DNA of 64,000 nucleotides from Wukongibacter sp050859025 (GTDB lineage Bacteria; Bacillota; Clostridia; Peptostreptococcales; Caminicellaceae): the NCBI RefSeq assembly GCF_050859025.1, contig NZ_CP138200.1, positions 248,001 to 312,000 on the forward strand. Direction: 5' to 3'. Each line of letters begins with the position of its first letter. Position 1 is the first letter of the stretch. The notes beneath the pieces are model-generated. The model was not told the origin of the DNA, searched no databases, and saw only the letters and a program-made list of their open reading frames with translations. Below, piece after piece: positions 16,242 through 24,101 of this stretch. A program made the translations under genes and the position numbers.

Positions 16242-17015
16242 TTAAAAAAATCTTTTGAAATAATTACAATTATTATAATGCCAGTTAGTGCATTCATAGT
16301 TTTCTAAAGGATTTTTTAAGCAATTTTCAACGCTTAGGTTACCTTTAGATTGCTGTACATTTTTTAGATAATATATTCTATCGTCTATTTCAGCATTGAT
16401 AATTTCCCTTTTAGACATAGGTAATCCATGAGCCAAAAGAAAAGTATTCATATTTAAGCTTTTAATTAGCTCAAGGCTTGATATATGTTCAGAAAAGCTT
16501 CCGTTAATAGTAACTATTGGCAACATAGGTTTTTCAGTATCAGAAGTCATAATTAAGTCCCCTATGTGAATAATATTATCATTAATTACAGTTGAAATGC
16601 TGCAATTGCTATGTCCAGGAGTATAGATAAAGCTTAACTTAAAGGAGCCAAATTCCATTGTATCATTATTTTTGACTAAAACCTGTGGTTCAATATATTC
16701 ATACTCTGGGGCCCATCTACGACAATTGTTTATATTGACCTTATAAAATTTGCTACCGATTATCTCGCAGTCACTAAATACTGAACTTCCACCGGCATGA
16801 TCGGGATGAAAATGGGAGATTATTACCTTTTCTGGTTTTATACCATTTTTTTCTAAATCAGCTCTAACCTGTTGAGCCTCTTTAGCATATGCAGTATCAA
16901 TAATAAGAGCTTTTTTTTCAGCTATTAAAGCAAAAATGTTATATCCCATATTCGATTCCTTATCGCCATTAAAGCAATACTGAAAAATATCTTTATCAAT
17001 CTCAATTATTTTCAT
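16242..17015 (-). CDS. MBL-fold metallo-hydrolase
   Basis: The 257-residue product has the metallo-beta-lactamase fold motif HFHPDHAGG (H68, H70, D72, H73), the further ligands H135 (TPGHSNCS), D153 (HIGDLIMTSD) and H196 (LLAHGLP), and so should bind two zinc ions. Similar proteins include glyoxalase II-like and uncharacterised hydrolases, and the substrate cannot be predicted. The C-terminus carries a CTNWHYNNCNYF cysteine-containing tail. A TTAGGAGTTG SD precedes ATG 17015. Nearby methylglyoxal synthase is suggestive of a glyoxalase-type role, but it is on the other strand. Confidence 0.85.
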   Translation of the reverse strand: MKIIEIDKDIFQYCFNGDKESNMGYNIFALIAEKKALIIDTAYAKEAQQVRADLEKNGIKPEKVIISHFHPDHAGGSSVFSDCEIIGSKFYKVNINNCRRWAPEYEYIEPQVLVKNNDTMEFGSFKLSFIYTPGHSNCSISTVINDNIIHIGDLIMTSDTEKPMLPIVTINGSFSEHISSLELIKSLNMNTFLLAHGLPMSKREIINAEIDDRIYYLKNVQQSKGNLSVENCLKNPLENYECTNWHYNNCNYFKRFF

Positions 17016-17207
17016 TATAAATACAACTCCTAAGTAGTTTTATAGTAATGTCATTTTAAGTTCTAAGATAGCATTACTACGGACAATTATTATTTCGTTA
17101 AATAAATTCAATTTATCTTTCTTAAATCCTTTTTATTTGATAAAATACTTTTTAAAAGAAATTGTTAATATAGGTCACCAACATTAGAATGAAATAAAAT
17201 TTAAATA

Positions 17208-17309
17208 TATAGAACGTACTTATAAATCTACATTTTGATTTTTTGAATAGCCAACGTTTCAAGGCTCTTCAAGGAATCAAAATGTAAAAGATTTATTGCG
17301 ATTTCTATA
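17208..17309. repeat. 102-bp palindromic element, family C, copy 1
   Basis: The element starts TATAGAACGTAC and ends GCGATTTCTATA. Long arms ATAAATCTACATTTTGAT / AATCAAAATGTAAAAGATTTAT and an inner GCCAACGTTTCAAGGC section make an extended hairpin. It abuts a family-B-like element. Other copies are at 33959, 36545, 38747 and 60235. Confidence 0.85.
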
Positions 17310-17397
17310 GTAGAACTTAATTTATACATATCAAAATATCTGATACTTTGGGAGCCTTTGATGTGTATAAATTAGTAGCTCTACTTGAATCTTTATA
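17306..17397. repeat. Palindromic element related to families A and B
   Basis: This is a shorter (~92 bp) relative with TATA ends. It pairs TAATTTATACATATCAAA-like and TTTGATGTGTATAAATTA-like arms and shares TATA with the family-C copy before it. Its left end resembles family A (AGTAGAACTTAATTTAT) and its centre resembles family B. Confidence 0.65.
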
Positions 17398-17428
17398 AAT
17401 ACTAGATATACATGAAAGGAAGATGACT

Positions 17429-17833
17429 TTGAATATTGCACTTATAGCCCATGATAAGAAAAAACAACAAATGATTAATTTTACACAAAAGTATAAAAAT
17501 ATACTTGTAAAGCACAAGCTCTGTGCAACTGGAACTACAGGAAGGCTTATCAATGAAGAAACGGGTTTGGATATTAGAAGATTTCTTTCGGGACCACTGG
17601 GGGGCGACCAGCAAATAGGTTCTAAAATTGCATGTGATGAGATAGATTTAGTTATATTTTTAAGGGACCCCCTTACGGCGCAGCCCCACGAACCGGATAT
17701 ATTAGCCTTAATAAGACTTTGTGACGTACATTCAATCCCTGTAGCTACAAATATAACGACGGCAGAAATCTTACTAGAATCACTGCATAAAGAAGAAAAT
17801 CCCAATTGGCGTGGAATAAAGGATAAATATTAG
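17429..17833 (+). CDS. mgsA: Methylglyoxal synthase
   Basis: It converts dihydroxyacetone phosphate to methylglyoxal and phosphate, bypassing lower glycolysis when phosphate is short. The product starts MNIALIAHDKKK as in the family and shows CATGTTGRLI (phosphate site), SGPLGGDQQIGS with the catalytic Asp, and FLRDPLTAQPHEPD. ATG 17423 lies two bases after the SD AAAGGAAG. TTG 17429, with an eight-base spacer and the conserved N-terminus, is the better start (134 residues). A strong terminator follows. Confidence 0.95.
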   Translation: MNIALIAHDKKKQQMINFTQKYKNILVKHKLCATGTTGRLINEETGLDIRRFLSGPLGGDQQIGSKIACDEIDLVIFLRDPLTAQPHEPDILALIRLCDVHSIPVATNITTAEILLESLHKEENPNWRGIKDKY

Positions 17834-17840
17834 AGAATAT

Positions 17841-17875
17841 AAAAAAGGGTGTATATCTATATACACCCTTTTTTA
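17841..17875. terminator. Strong bidirectional terminator
   Basis: AAAAAGGGTGTATAT pairs perfectly with ATATACACCCTTTTT around a CT loop, with T-runs in both directions. It ends mgsA and the convergent thioredoxin-like operon. Confidence 0.92.
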
Positions 17876-18112
17876 TATCTCTTCCTGTATAGCCTTCCTA
17901 ACCTCACTTAAGCTAGGAATCCTACCAACAAATTTTAGATTTCCATTAATCATTAAGGTTGGTGTTGCTGTTATCCCTGCTTTGACTAAGGATGGAATAT
18001 CGGCTATGATTTGAAAATCATCATCTAGACCTAGATCAGTTAAGACCGCATCAACGATGGGTGCAACCTTACTACCGCCTCAGCAAATGCTTTCAAAGAT
18101 TTTTATTTCCAT
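17873..18112 (-). CDS. Thioredoxin-like protein with in-frame UGA (probable selenoprotein)
   Basis: An uninterrupted frame apart from one UGA (codon 11, 18080-18082) runs from ATG 18112 to TAA, giving 79 residues. The product reads MEIKIFESIC-U-GGSKVAP, then a thioredoxin-like fold with ATPTLMINGN and VGRIPS. The UGA lies next to C10, where small redox proteins carry their active-site cysteine, so selenocysteine is the natural reading. A stem-loop starting about 17 bases after the UGA (18062-18045: ACCCATC, loop GTT, GATG-C-GGT) could be a bacterial SECIS. The gene follows the thioredoxin-family gene at 18128 by 15 bases, with an AAGGAAG SD, and ends at a terminator. A nonsense mutation or sequence error is the alternative. 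Confidence 0.75.
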
Positions 18113-18127
18113 TAAAAAACACTTCCT

Positions 18128-18361
18128 TTATTTTGATATAAGTTTTTTCATTTCATTCTTAGAAGGAACTCTTCCAGAAATTTTTAAATCTCCATCTATT
18201 ACCAAACCAGGAGTCTTGATTACACCATAGGCAAGTATATCTTTAAATTCAGTAACCTTTTCAATATCTGCATTCACTCCAGCCTCTTTAGCAGCTTCCT
18301 GAGCAAGCTCATAAAGAGTAGTACATTTCTTACATCCAGAACCTAATATTTTAATATTCAT
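18128..18361 (-). CDS. Thioredoxin-family small redox protein
   Basis: The 77-residue product is a redox-active disulfide protein with GSGCKKCTTL (CxxC at C9 and C12), the cis-proline region IKTPGLVIDGD and SGRVPS. It is the type commonly found next to COG0701 permeases. A longer frame starts within the permease gene, but TGGAGGT six bases before ATG 18361 marks the real start. Together with the UGA-containing paralog it may reduce a metalloid or thiol substrate for the permease; this is inference from co-location. Confidence 0.88.
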   Translation of the reverse strand: MNIKILGSGCKKCTTLYELAQEAAKEAGVNADIEKVTEFKDILAYGVIKTPGLVIDGDLKISGRVPSKNEMKKLISK

Positions 18362-18374
18362 ATAAATACCTCCA

Positions 18375-19322
18375 CTATAATATAATATTGAACAAATATC
18401 CAACCAAGATAATAGATACCCCAGTTATTCCAACAAATATGGCAATCAACTTCGGTTTAATAACCTGCTTTAAGAGAATCATTTCTGGAGCGGATAGAGC
18501 CACTACTGACATCATAAATGACAGAGCAGTACCTACGCCAGCACCTTTAGCAATTAATGCCTCGATGATTGGTATAGTTCCTACAGCATTGGAATAGAGA
18601 GGTATACCCAATAAAGCACTTGCAAAAACCGCAAAATGATTATCAGGTCCAGTATATTTGACTATGAGGTCTTCAGGAAACCAACCATGTAATACTGCAC
18701 CTATTCCAATACCAAAGATAACATATATCCAAACCCTTTTTACTATGTCCCTCACTGCATCTAAAGCAAATCTTGCTCTTTCTTTTAAATCCATATTAGG
18801 AGTTTCTGCCTGACCAACATGCATTTGATAAACATATTCTTCAACTAAATGAGTTAAATCCAGTTTTTCAATTATCATTCCTGAAACGATACCTATAATC
18901 ATTCCTGCTACAGTATAGAGAATAGCTATTTTCAATCCAAAACTGATAAACAAAAATCCAATTGCTATTTCATTAACTATAGGAGAAGTAACTAAAAAAG
19001 TAAATGTAACACCTAGTGGAATACCCGATTCCACAAAACCTATAAATATAGGTACTGTAGAGCATGAGCAGAAGGGCGATAAAACTCCTAAAATAGAAGC
19101 CATAAAGTGAGCCCAGAAACCACCAAATTTAGCCAAAATCTTTTTAACCTTTTCTGGTGGAAAATAACTCCTTATATATGAAATAGTAAAGATCATAAAA
19201 CTAAGTAGTAAAATAATCTTTAATGTATCATATATAAAAAAGTTGATACTATCACCTAATCTTGAGTGCAGGTCTAAACCTAAAAGCTTTTCTACTATGA
19301 AATCTGCAATAGATTTTAACAA
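18375..19322 (-). CDS. Permease, COG0701 / ArsP-like family
   Basis: The 315-residue integral membrane protein has about eight hydrophobic segments and family motifs SPFCSCSTVPIFIGF (cysteine-rich, near residue 80-95), FLVTSPIVNE, LGIPLYSNAVGTIPI and MMSVVALSAPEMILLK. COG0701 members include the methylarsenite exporter ArsP and other presumed metal or metalloid exporters. It starts with TTG after AAGGGGGTG. It follows the ArsR gene by 15 bases and precedes two thioredoxin-like genes, so the operon looks like a metal(loid) detoxification unit. Confidence 0.9.
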   Translation of the reverse strand: MLKSIADFIVEKLLGLDLHSRLGDSINFFIYDTLKIILLLSFMIFTISYIRSYFPPEKVKKILAKFGGFWAHFMASILGVLSPFCSCSTVPIFIGFVESGIPLGVTFTFLVTSPIVNEIAIGFLFISFGLKIAILYTVAGMIIGIVSGMIIEKLDLTHLVEEYVYQMHVGQAETPNMDLKERARFALDAVRDIVKRVWIYVIFGIGIGAVLHGWFPEDLIVKYTGPDNHFAVFASALLGIPLYSNAVGTIPIIEALIAKGAGVGTALSFMMSVVALSAPEMILLKQVIKPKLIAIFVGITGVSIILVGYLFNIIL

Positions 19323-19337
19323 ATATAATACACCCCC

Positions 19338-19655
19338 TTATACTTCAAAATGTTTTTGATCTTCCTTTAGTTGATTGTGTAGTATTTTTTTAACAAGGTC
19401 AATTATATCTAGAACCTCTGAATGTCTTATTTTGTACATAACCTGAAGGCCGTCTTTTCTGCTGGTCAATATTCCTTGATCCTTTAAGACCTTTAAGTGC
19501 TGAGACACGTTAGATTGTTCAAGATCGAGGTCTTCATAAATATGACATACGCACAGCTCATCCTCGCTTCTTAAACGATCTATGATTTTAAGACGAGTAG
19601 GATGGGCTAAGGCCTTTAAGAATGATGAAGTTAATGTAAAGTATATATTTGACAT
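19338..19655 (-). CDS. ArsR/SmtB-family metal-sensing repressor
   Basis: The 105-residue winged-helix repressor carries ELCVCHIYEDLDLEQSNVSQHLKVLKDQGIL: the CVC thiolate pair of As/Cd/Pb-type sensors on the third helix, followed by the recognition helix. It heads the permease-thioredoxin operon and probably represses it until metal or metalloid binds the cysteines. A palindrome just upstream is a fitting operator. The SD is AAGGAGG. Confidence 0.92.
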   Translation of the reverse strand: MSNIYFTLTSSFLKALAHPTRLKIIDRLRSEDELCVCHIYEDLDLEQSNVSQHLKVLKDQGILTSRKDGLQVMYKIRHSEVLDIIDLVKKILHNQLKEDQKHFEV

Positions 19656-19686
19656 AAAAACCTCCTTAAAAAAATTTAAAATAAGT

Positions 19687-19698
19687 ATATTCGAATAT
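19687..19698 (-). promoter_or_regulatory. Candidate ArsR operator
   Basis: A perfect palindrome ATATTCGAATAT lies 32 bp upstream of the ArsR gene within an alternating AT promoter region. Further TAATATT half-sites follow. ArsR-family operators are typically AT-rich imperfect 12-2-12 palindromes. Confidence 0.55.
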
Positions 19699-19973
19699 TC
19701 TAATATTATTATATACCTTTATAAAAAAAAATCAACAATTTAATTTTAGAAATTTGTCAATGTATGTTTTGAAAATAATAGAAAGTATTGAAAAAAGTAC
19801 AACAGATAATTGCATGTAAAAGAACAAAAAATATAGATGTATCAAATACAGATATCTAATCTTACATGTTAGAAATATTCCATAAAGTAGGATTGGTTAT
19901 CTATATAAGTAAAAAATATTAAATTAAGAGTAAGAAAAAGCTTTAAACTATGGAGTTAGAAAGGAGAATTTTA
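19699..19973. other. Divergent intergenic region, ArsR / YhcN-type lipoprotein
   Basis: This is 275 bp of AT-rich DNA holding promoters for the two divergent genes. GAAAGGAG (19959-19966) is the SD of the lipoprotein gene. No repeat element or reading frame is evident. Confidence 0.4.
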
Positions 19974-20618
19974 GTGGGAGACAATAAACTAAGAGTCATA
20001 ACTCTTGTACTATCCTTAGTGTTAATAACTTCAGCATTTATCGTGGGGTGTACAACACCGGAAACGCAAGAGAGACCTGTACCAGATAATAAGTATGGTA
20101 CAAGGTATTATATGGAGAACGATAGATACACTACAAGGTATGGAACAAATTATGGTGTAACAGATAATACAAAAATAGGTAACAATTACGGACAAAATTA
20201 TACACCAGATAATAGGTTATATGGATTTTTTGATACGGGAAACAATACAAGAGGCTTTGGATATGACAATATATCTGGAGATATGAGAGTTCCATCAAGA
20301 ACTGGAACAAACTCTACTCAAGTAAGACAAATGGAAAATTCATGTAACAATATAAAGGGTGTTACAGATGCCACTGTTGTAAAAAATGAAGATACTGCCT
20401 ATGTTGGACTTGACACTAATCAAGCAACAAATGAAAACGTAGCAGCTTTACGTACAGAGTGTGCAAATAGAATTAAAAAGATAGACCCATCTGTTAAAAA
20501 AGTAGTTGTTACAGTAGACCCAAGTAAACTGTCAAAATTGAAAAATATGGTTAGAGATATAAATGTAGGAAGACCAGCAAGAGGATTTATGACAGATTTA
20601 GAGAACTTATTTAGATAG
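19974..20618 (+). CDS. YhcN/YlaJ-family sporulation lipoprotein
   Basis: The 214-residue product has a lipoprotein signal ending FIVGC, a Tyr/Asn/Gly-rich linker (KYGTRYYMENDRYTTRYGTN) and a C-terminal YhcN/YlaJ domain of the BON-like kind (CNNIKGVTDATVVKNEDTAYVGLD...IKKIDPSVKKVVVTVDP). Members are spore-associated lipoproteins in Bacillus and Clostridia, implying that this organism sporulates. An upstream ATG (19950) exists, but AAGGAG seven bases before GTG 19974 marks the likely start. A terminator follows. Confidence 0.88.
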   Translation: MGDNKLRVITLVLSLVLITSAFIVGCTTPETQERPVPDNKYGTRYYMENDRYTTRYGTNYGVTDNTKIGNNYGQNYTPDNRLYGFFDTGNNTRGFGYDNISGDMRVPSRTGTNSTQVRQMENSCNNIKGVTDATVVKNEDTAYVGLDTNQATNENVAALRTECANRIKKIDPSVKKVVVTVDPSKLSKLKNMVRDINVGRPARGFMTDLENLFR

Positions 20619-20628
20619 ATACAAGAAG

Positions 20629-20665
20629 AAGCTTTCCACTATAGAATGTGGAAAGCTTTTTTTGT
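20629..20665 (+). terminator. Intrinsic terminator
   Basis: The 11-bp perfect stem AAGCTTTCCAC / GTGGAAAGCTT is followed by TTTTTG and ends the lipoprotein gene. Confidence 0.92.
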
Positions 20666-20691
20666 TTTAAGGTGATAAAAAAAATAGAGAA

Positions 20692-22112
20692 TATAAATTA
20701 TTTTGTGTAAATGGATGATTTATTAAAAATTCACATGTGAATAATTATTAATTTAAAATGTATAAATAGCCCAAAGGGCAGAAGGGGTGACTGGAAAGTT
20801 ACCCCTATACTTTTTTGCATCTTATAGCTTATATAGATAATTCTTCCTTTAATCTTTCACTAAAATATATTCCAACCTGAGATATGCATTCGTTCCATTG
20901 TCTAATAGGCTTAGACCATTTTTTCTGAATGTTCATTGTAGCTAGATAAATTATTTTAACCAAAGCTTCATCCGTAGGATATGTAGTTTTATTCTTAGTA
21001 ACCTTTCTAAGCTGCCTATGGTATCCTTCTACTATATTTGTGGTATATATTAGTTTTCGCATATCATAGGGATATTTAAAGTATGCCGTAAGTTCATCCC
21101 ATTTATTCTCCCATGATTTAATAATTAAAGGATATTTTTCTCCCCAAGCAGTTTTAAACTCTTCAAACTTAAGCTCCGCTTCTTCTATTGTCAGAGCCTG
21201 GTATATCTTTTTAAGGTCCTTCATAACAGTTTTTCTGTACTTATGAGGTACATACTTAATGTTATTTCTGATTTCATGAATTACGCAAAGCTGAATTTCT
21301 GCCTTTGGAAAAGCACTATTAATAGCTTCTGAAAAACCTGATAAGCCGTCTTTACAAGCTATTAATATATCTTCTACACCCCTGTTTTTAAGGTCATTAC
21401 ATACCCCTAGCCAAAAGGAGGCACTTTCGCTTTCTCCCACCCATATTCCTAAAATATCTTTTTTGCCTTCCATATTTATACCAAGAACGGTATAAGCTGC
21501 TTTGTTAACTACTCTATTTTCCTTTCTTACTTTAAAATGAATAGCATCTAGAAAAACTATTGGATAAACTCTTTCTAGGGGCCTAGATTGCCACTCTTGA
21601 ATCTGAGGAATTATTTTATCGGTTATTTTACTTACCATAGTTGGTGATACATCTATTCCATAAATATCTTTCATATGGTCTTCAATATCTCTTGTGGACA
21701 TTCCTTTGGCATACATTGCTATTATTTGATCTTCAATTCGATTAGTTGTTCTTTCATATTTTTCAATAATCTTAGGTTCAAATTTTCCATTTCTATCTCT
21801 TGGAACTTTTAAATCAGTTTTACCGAAATTTGTTTGAATAACTTTCTTGCTATATCCATTTCTACTGTTACCAGAATTATTCCCATTAGGGTCATTTTTG
21901 CCATAACCTAGATGATGTTCAAGCTCCGCTTCTAACGCTTGCTGTATGGTTTCTCTAAATATTATCTTGATAGCTTCTTGTACTTCATCTACTGTTTGAC
22001 AGTTCTCCGCTAATTCTTTTATTGTTAAATTATTAAAGTTTTGCATAAATAGTCATCTCCTTTTTATTCCTTGTTATTGGAATTATTGACCATTTACACA
22101 AAACTTTATACA
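20692..22112. mobile_element. IS256-family insertion sequence
   Basis: One transposase gene fills most of the element. Inverted repeats share TTTTGTGTAAATGG: 20701-20714 at the left and its complement at 22090-22103 at the right, extended outward by ATAAA(T/G)T. The outer limits are approximate and no target duplication could be fixed by eye. A hairpin with AGGGGTGACT / AGTTACCCCT arms (20783-20806), followed by a T-run, lies inside the left end. Confidence 0.85.
20829..22046 (-). CDS. IS256-family (Mutator-type) transposase
   Basis: The 405-residue DDE transposase shows the family signature: the first Asp in YPIVFLDAIHFKVR, a second acidic region in DILIACKDGLSGFSEAI, CVIHEIRNNIKYV and the C-terminal ... 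TTNIVEGYHRQLRKVTKNKTTYPTDEAL with the final Glu. The gene is full length with an AAAAGGAGAT SD, so the element may still be active. Function: cut-and-paste or copy-out transposition of this element. Confidence 0.95.
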   Translation of the reverse strand: MQNFNNLTIKELAENCQTVDEVQEAIKIIFRETIQQALEAELEHHLGYGKNDPNGNNSGNSRNGYSKKVIQTNFGKTDLKVPRDRNGKFEPKIIEKYERTTNRIEDQIIAMYAKGMSTRDIEDHMKDIYGIDVSPTMVSKITDKIIPQIQEWQSRPLERVYPIVFLDAIHFKVRKENRVVNKAAYTVLGINMEGKKDILGIWVGESESASFWLGVCNDLKNRGVEDILIACKDGLSGFSEAINSAFPKAEIQLCVIHEIRNNIKYVPHKYRKTVMKDLKKIYQALTIEEAELKFEEFKTAWGEKYPLIIKSWENKWDELTAYFKYPYDMRKLIYTTNIVEGYHRQLRKVTKNKTTYPTDEALVKIIYLATMNIQKKWSKPIRQWNECISQVGIYFSERLKEELSI

Positions 22113-22136
22113 TTCCTATTTAATATGGAACCAAAT

Positions 22137-22682
22137 TTAATTTTTTTCCCATTTGAACCAACTAAATTTAGATTGTAATATCTTTAATGTTTCCAGTTCA
22201 AGTGAATTTTCATTTGTGTTGGATTTAGTTTTTTTGATTTTTAATATATTTGATAATTTTTCATTTGCATCTGATCTTTTTAAAAGTTCTTTAAATGCAT
22301 CGGATTCTTCTTCTAATGCTTCTAAACCATCTTCATAAGAATTATACAAATAAAGATTTATAATCAAAGGAAAGTCTAATACAGCTTTAATTAATTCATC
22401 TGTAGTCATTTCATCTAAAATATCCTGTGATATTCTGCAGGCATCAAGCATTTCTTTTTTGCTTGTAAATTCCTCCCATTTCTTATCATCTGGTGTTATT
22501 GGATATATGGAACGACCACTAAATTCATCTCTAATAGATGGGGCTTTTTCATTTTCTGCTATTATAGCTTCACTATGATTAGCCATGCTATCTTTATTAT
22601 TTTCTAAAATAAGTTGAGTTACTAACACTATCATCACTACAACCATTAAAACCATTAAAAAAATTTTAAAATATTTCTTCAT
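22137..22682 (-). CDS. Membrane-anchored protein, truncated paralog of the next gene
   Basis: The 181-residue product starts with a hydrophobic anchor (about 8-27). It then shares an almost identical ~120-residue domain with the 339-residue protein encoded at 22845-23864 (from NKDSMANHSEAI through KWEEFTSKKEMLDAC, DEMTTDELIKAVLDFPL and LLKRSDANEKLSNIL). After this it diverges and ends, so it lacks the C-terminal Cys-His domain. The MTT(D/E)xLxxAxLxxPL..RxDA pattern resembles an unnamed domain of secreted proteins in gut Firmicutes and Bacteroidetes. It lies 25 bp from the IS256 end. Loss of the second half by recombination after tandem duplication is the likely history. Confidence 0.7.
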   Translation of the reverse strand: MKKYFKIFLMVLMVVVMIVLVTQLILENNKDSMANHSEAIIAENEKAPSIRDEFSGRSIYPITPDDKKWEEFTSKKEMLDACRISQDILDEMTTDELIKAVLDFPLIINLYLYNSYEDGLEALEEESDAFKELLKRSDANEKLSNILKIKKTKSNTNENSLELETLKILQSKFSWFKWEKN

Positions 22683-22755
22683 TTTTTATCTTCCTTTCTA
22701 ATCTAAATAGATCTCCGACTATGCTGGATGCAACCCAGTAAAAAGAAAAAATATG

Positions 22756-22808
22756 AAAACTAGTAAACTATCATCATTTTTTTAATAATGGTAGTTTACT
22801 AGTTTTTA
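22756..22808. terminator. Terminator hairpin of the 339-residue protein gene
   Basis: AAAACTAGTAAACTA pairs with TAGTTTACTAGTTTTT around an AT-rich loop, with A/T tracts on either side. It separates the two paralogous genes. Confidence 0.8.
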
Positions 22809-22844
22809 TATTGACTTAGTATTAACTAATCAATACTAATCATA

Positions 22845-23864
22845 TTATTTTTCTTTCCACACAGTAAGATGATTTGAATTATACGGACCATAACCTGCAT
22901 AATGTTTCATTAAAGGTCCCATTCCCCACTTAGATATTACATATAATTTTTTTGCATTGTTTATAGAACCACTAGATCTATAAACAATAGCAGAATGAGT
23001 ACCCTTAGGCATAGGATAATGTACTATTGTTCCTTTTTTAGCTTCAGTATAAGAAATAATTTTATAACTTCCATCAGTCATATATTTCTTTGGGTTATCC
23101 ATCCAATATTTATTGCTGGTTGAATCCTTATACCATGCATAAGAATGGCAATTATAGTTTGTAGTAGGTTTTGAAACATAAGTAGCACGTGGATATTTCT
23201 TTTTCACATCTTTTTTTATAATGTCTCTTTGTTCATCGTTAAGTAGTTCTCCTCTTTTTTTTACTTTTACTTTTGAACCCTTTGGTGTTTTAACATATTT
23301 TATAGAACTAAATTGCTTTGACAAATTTGACTTATCAATTTTAGATTGTAATATTTTTAATGTTACCAAATCAAGAGAATCATTACTTGATTCAATTGAG
23401 CTAAAACTCATCCTATTTGAATTTGAAGCATTTAATATATTTGATAATTTTTCATTTGCATCTGATCTTTTTAAAAGTTCTTTAAATGCATCGGATTCTT
23501 CTTCTAATGCTTCTAAACCATCTTCATAAGAATTATACAAATAAAGATTTATAACTAAAGGAAAATCTAATACAGCTTTAATTAATTCATCTGTAGTCAT
23601 TTCATCTAAAATATCTTGTGATATTCTGCAGGCATCAAGCATTTCTTTTTTGCTTGTAAATTCCTCCCATTTCTTATCATCTGGTGTTATTGGATATATA
23701 GAACGACCACTAAATTCATCTCTAATAGATGGAGCTTTTTCATTTTCTTCTGTTATAGCTTCACTATGATTAGCCATGCTATCTTTATCATTTGCTAAAA
23801 CAGGTTGAATCACCAAAGCCATCATTACAATGGCTATTAAAAAAACTTTAAAAACTTTTTTCAC
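22845..23864 (-). CDS. Secreted two-domain protein with putative cysteine-hydrolase domain
   Basis: The 339-residue product has a signal peptide (MKKVFKVFLIAIVMMALVIQ, cleavage near VLAND), a helical domain nearly identical to that of the neighbouring short paralog (about 30-145), a variable linker and a C-terminal domain (about 225-339). The last domain contains NYNCHSYAWY, GTIVHYPMPKGTHSAIVYRS and HYAGYG, an order of Cys then His that resembles NlpC/P60- or amidase-like papain folds. Enzymatic activity on cell-wall or peptide substrates is a guess. I do not recognise a named family. The ATG has a GAAAGGAAGATTG SD. Confidence 0.7.
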   Translation of the reverse strand: MKKVFKVFLIAIVMMALVIQPVLANDKDSMANHSEAITEENEKAPSIRDEFSGRSIYPITPDDKKWEEFTSKKEMLDACRISQDILDEMTTDELIKAVLDFPLVINLYLYNSYEDGLEALEEESDAFKELLKRSDANEKLSNILNASNSNRMSFSSIESSNDSLDLVTLKILQSKIDKSNLSKQFSSIKYVKTPKGSKVKVKKRGELLNDEQRDIIKKDVKKKYPRATYVSKPTTNYNCHSYAWYKDSTSNKYWMDNPKKYMTDGSYKIISYTEAKKGTIVHYPMPKGTHSAIVYRSSGSINNAKKLYVISKWGMGPLMKHYAGYGPYNSNHLTVWKEK

Positions 23865-24101
23865 TTTTCAATCTTCCTTTCTATCTAATCTAAATATATT
23901 TTTCATACCAATTTAACTTATTTCAAAAATACTACGCTATTAGCGTATGATAATAAAGTTAGGTGCACCCAGATAATAGAATAACATAAAAAAAATAAAA
24001 AAAATGTAGAAAAATGCAAAATAAAACAATTTTAAAAAAATTTAAGATTTATTACCTTTTTTAGCAAAGTCCTGAGCTAAATAAATTATGGGGTACCGGC
24101 A

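Noticed and set aside
17317..17805. Long antisense frame opposite methylglyoxal synthase.
   Set aside because: It has no SD, and the + strand frame encodes a clear, full-length MgsA.
18388..18597. + strand frame antisense to the permease.
   Set aside because: It is a shadow of the permease coding sequence, whose motifs and SD are clear.
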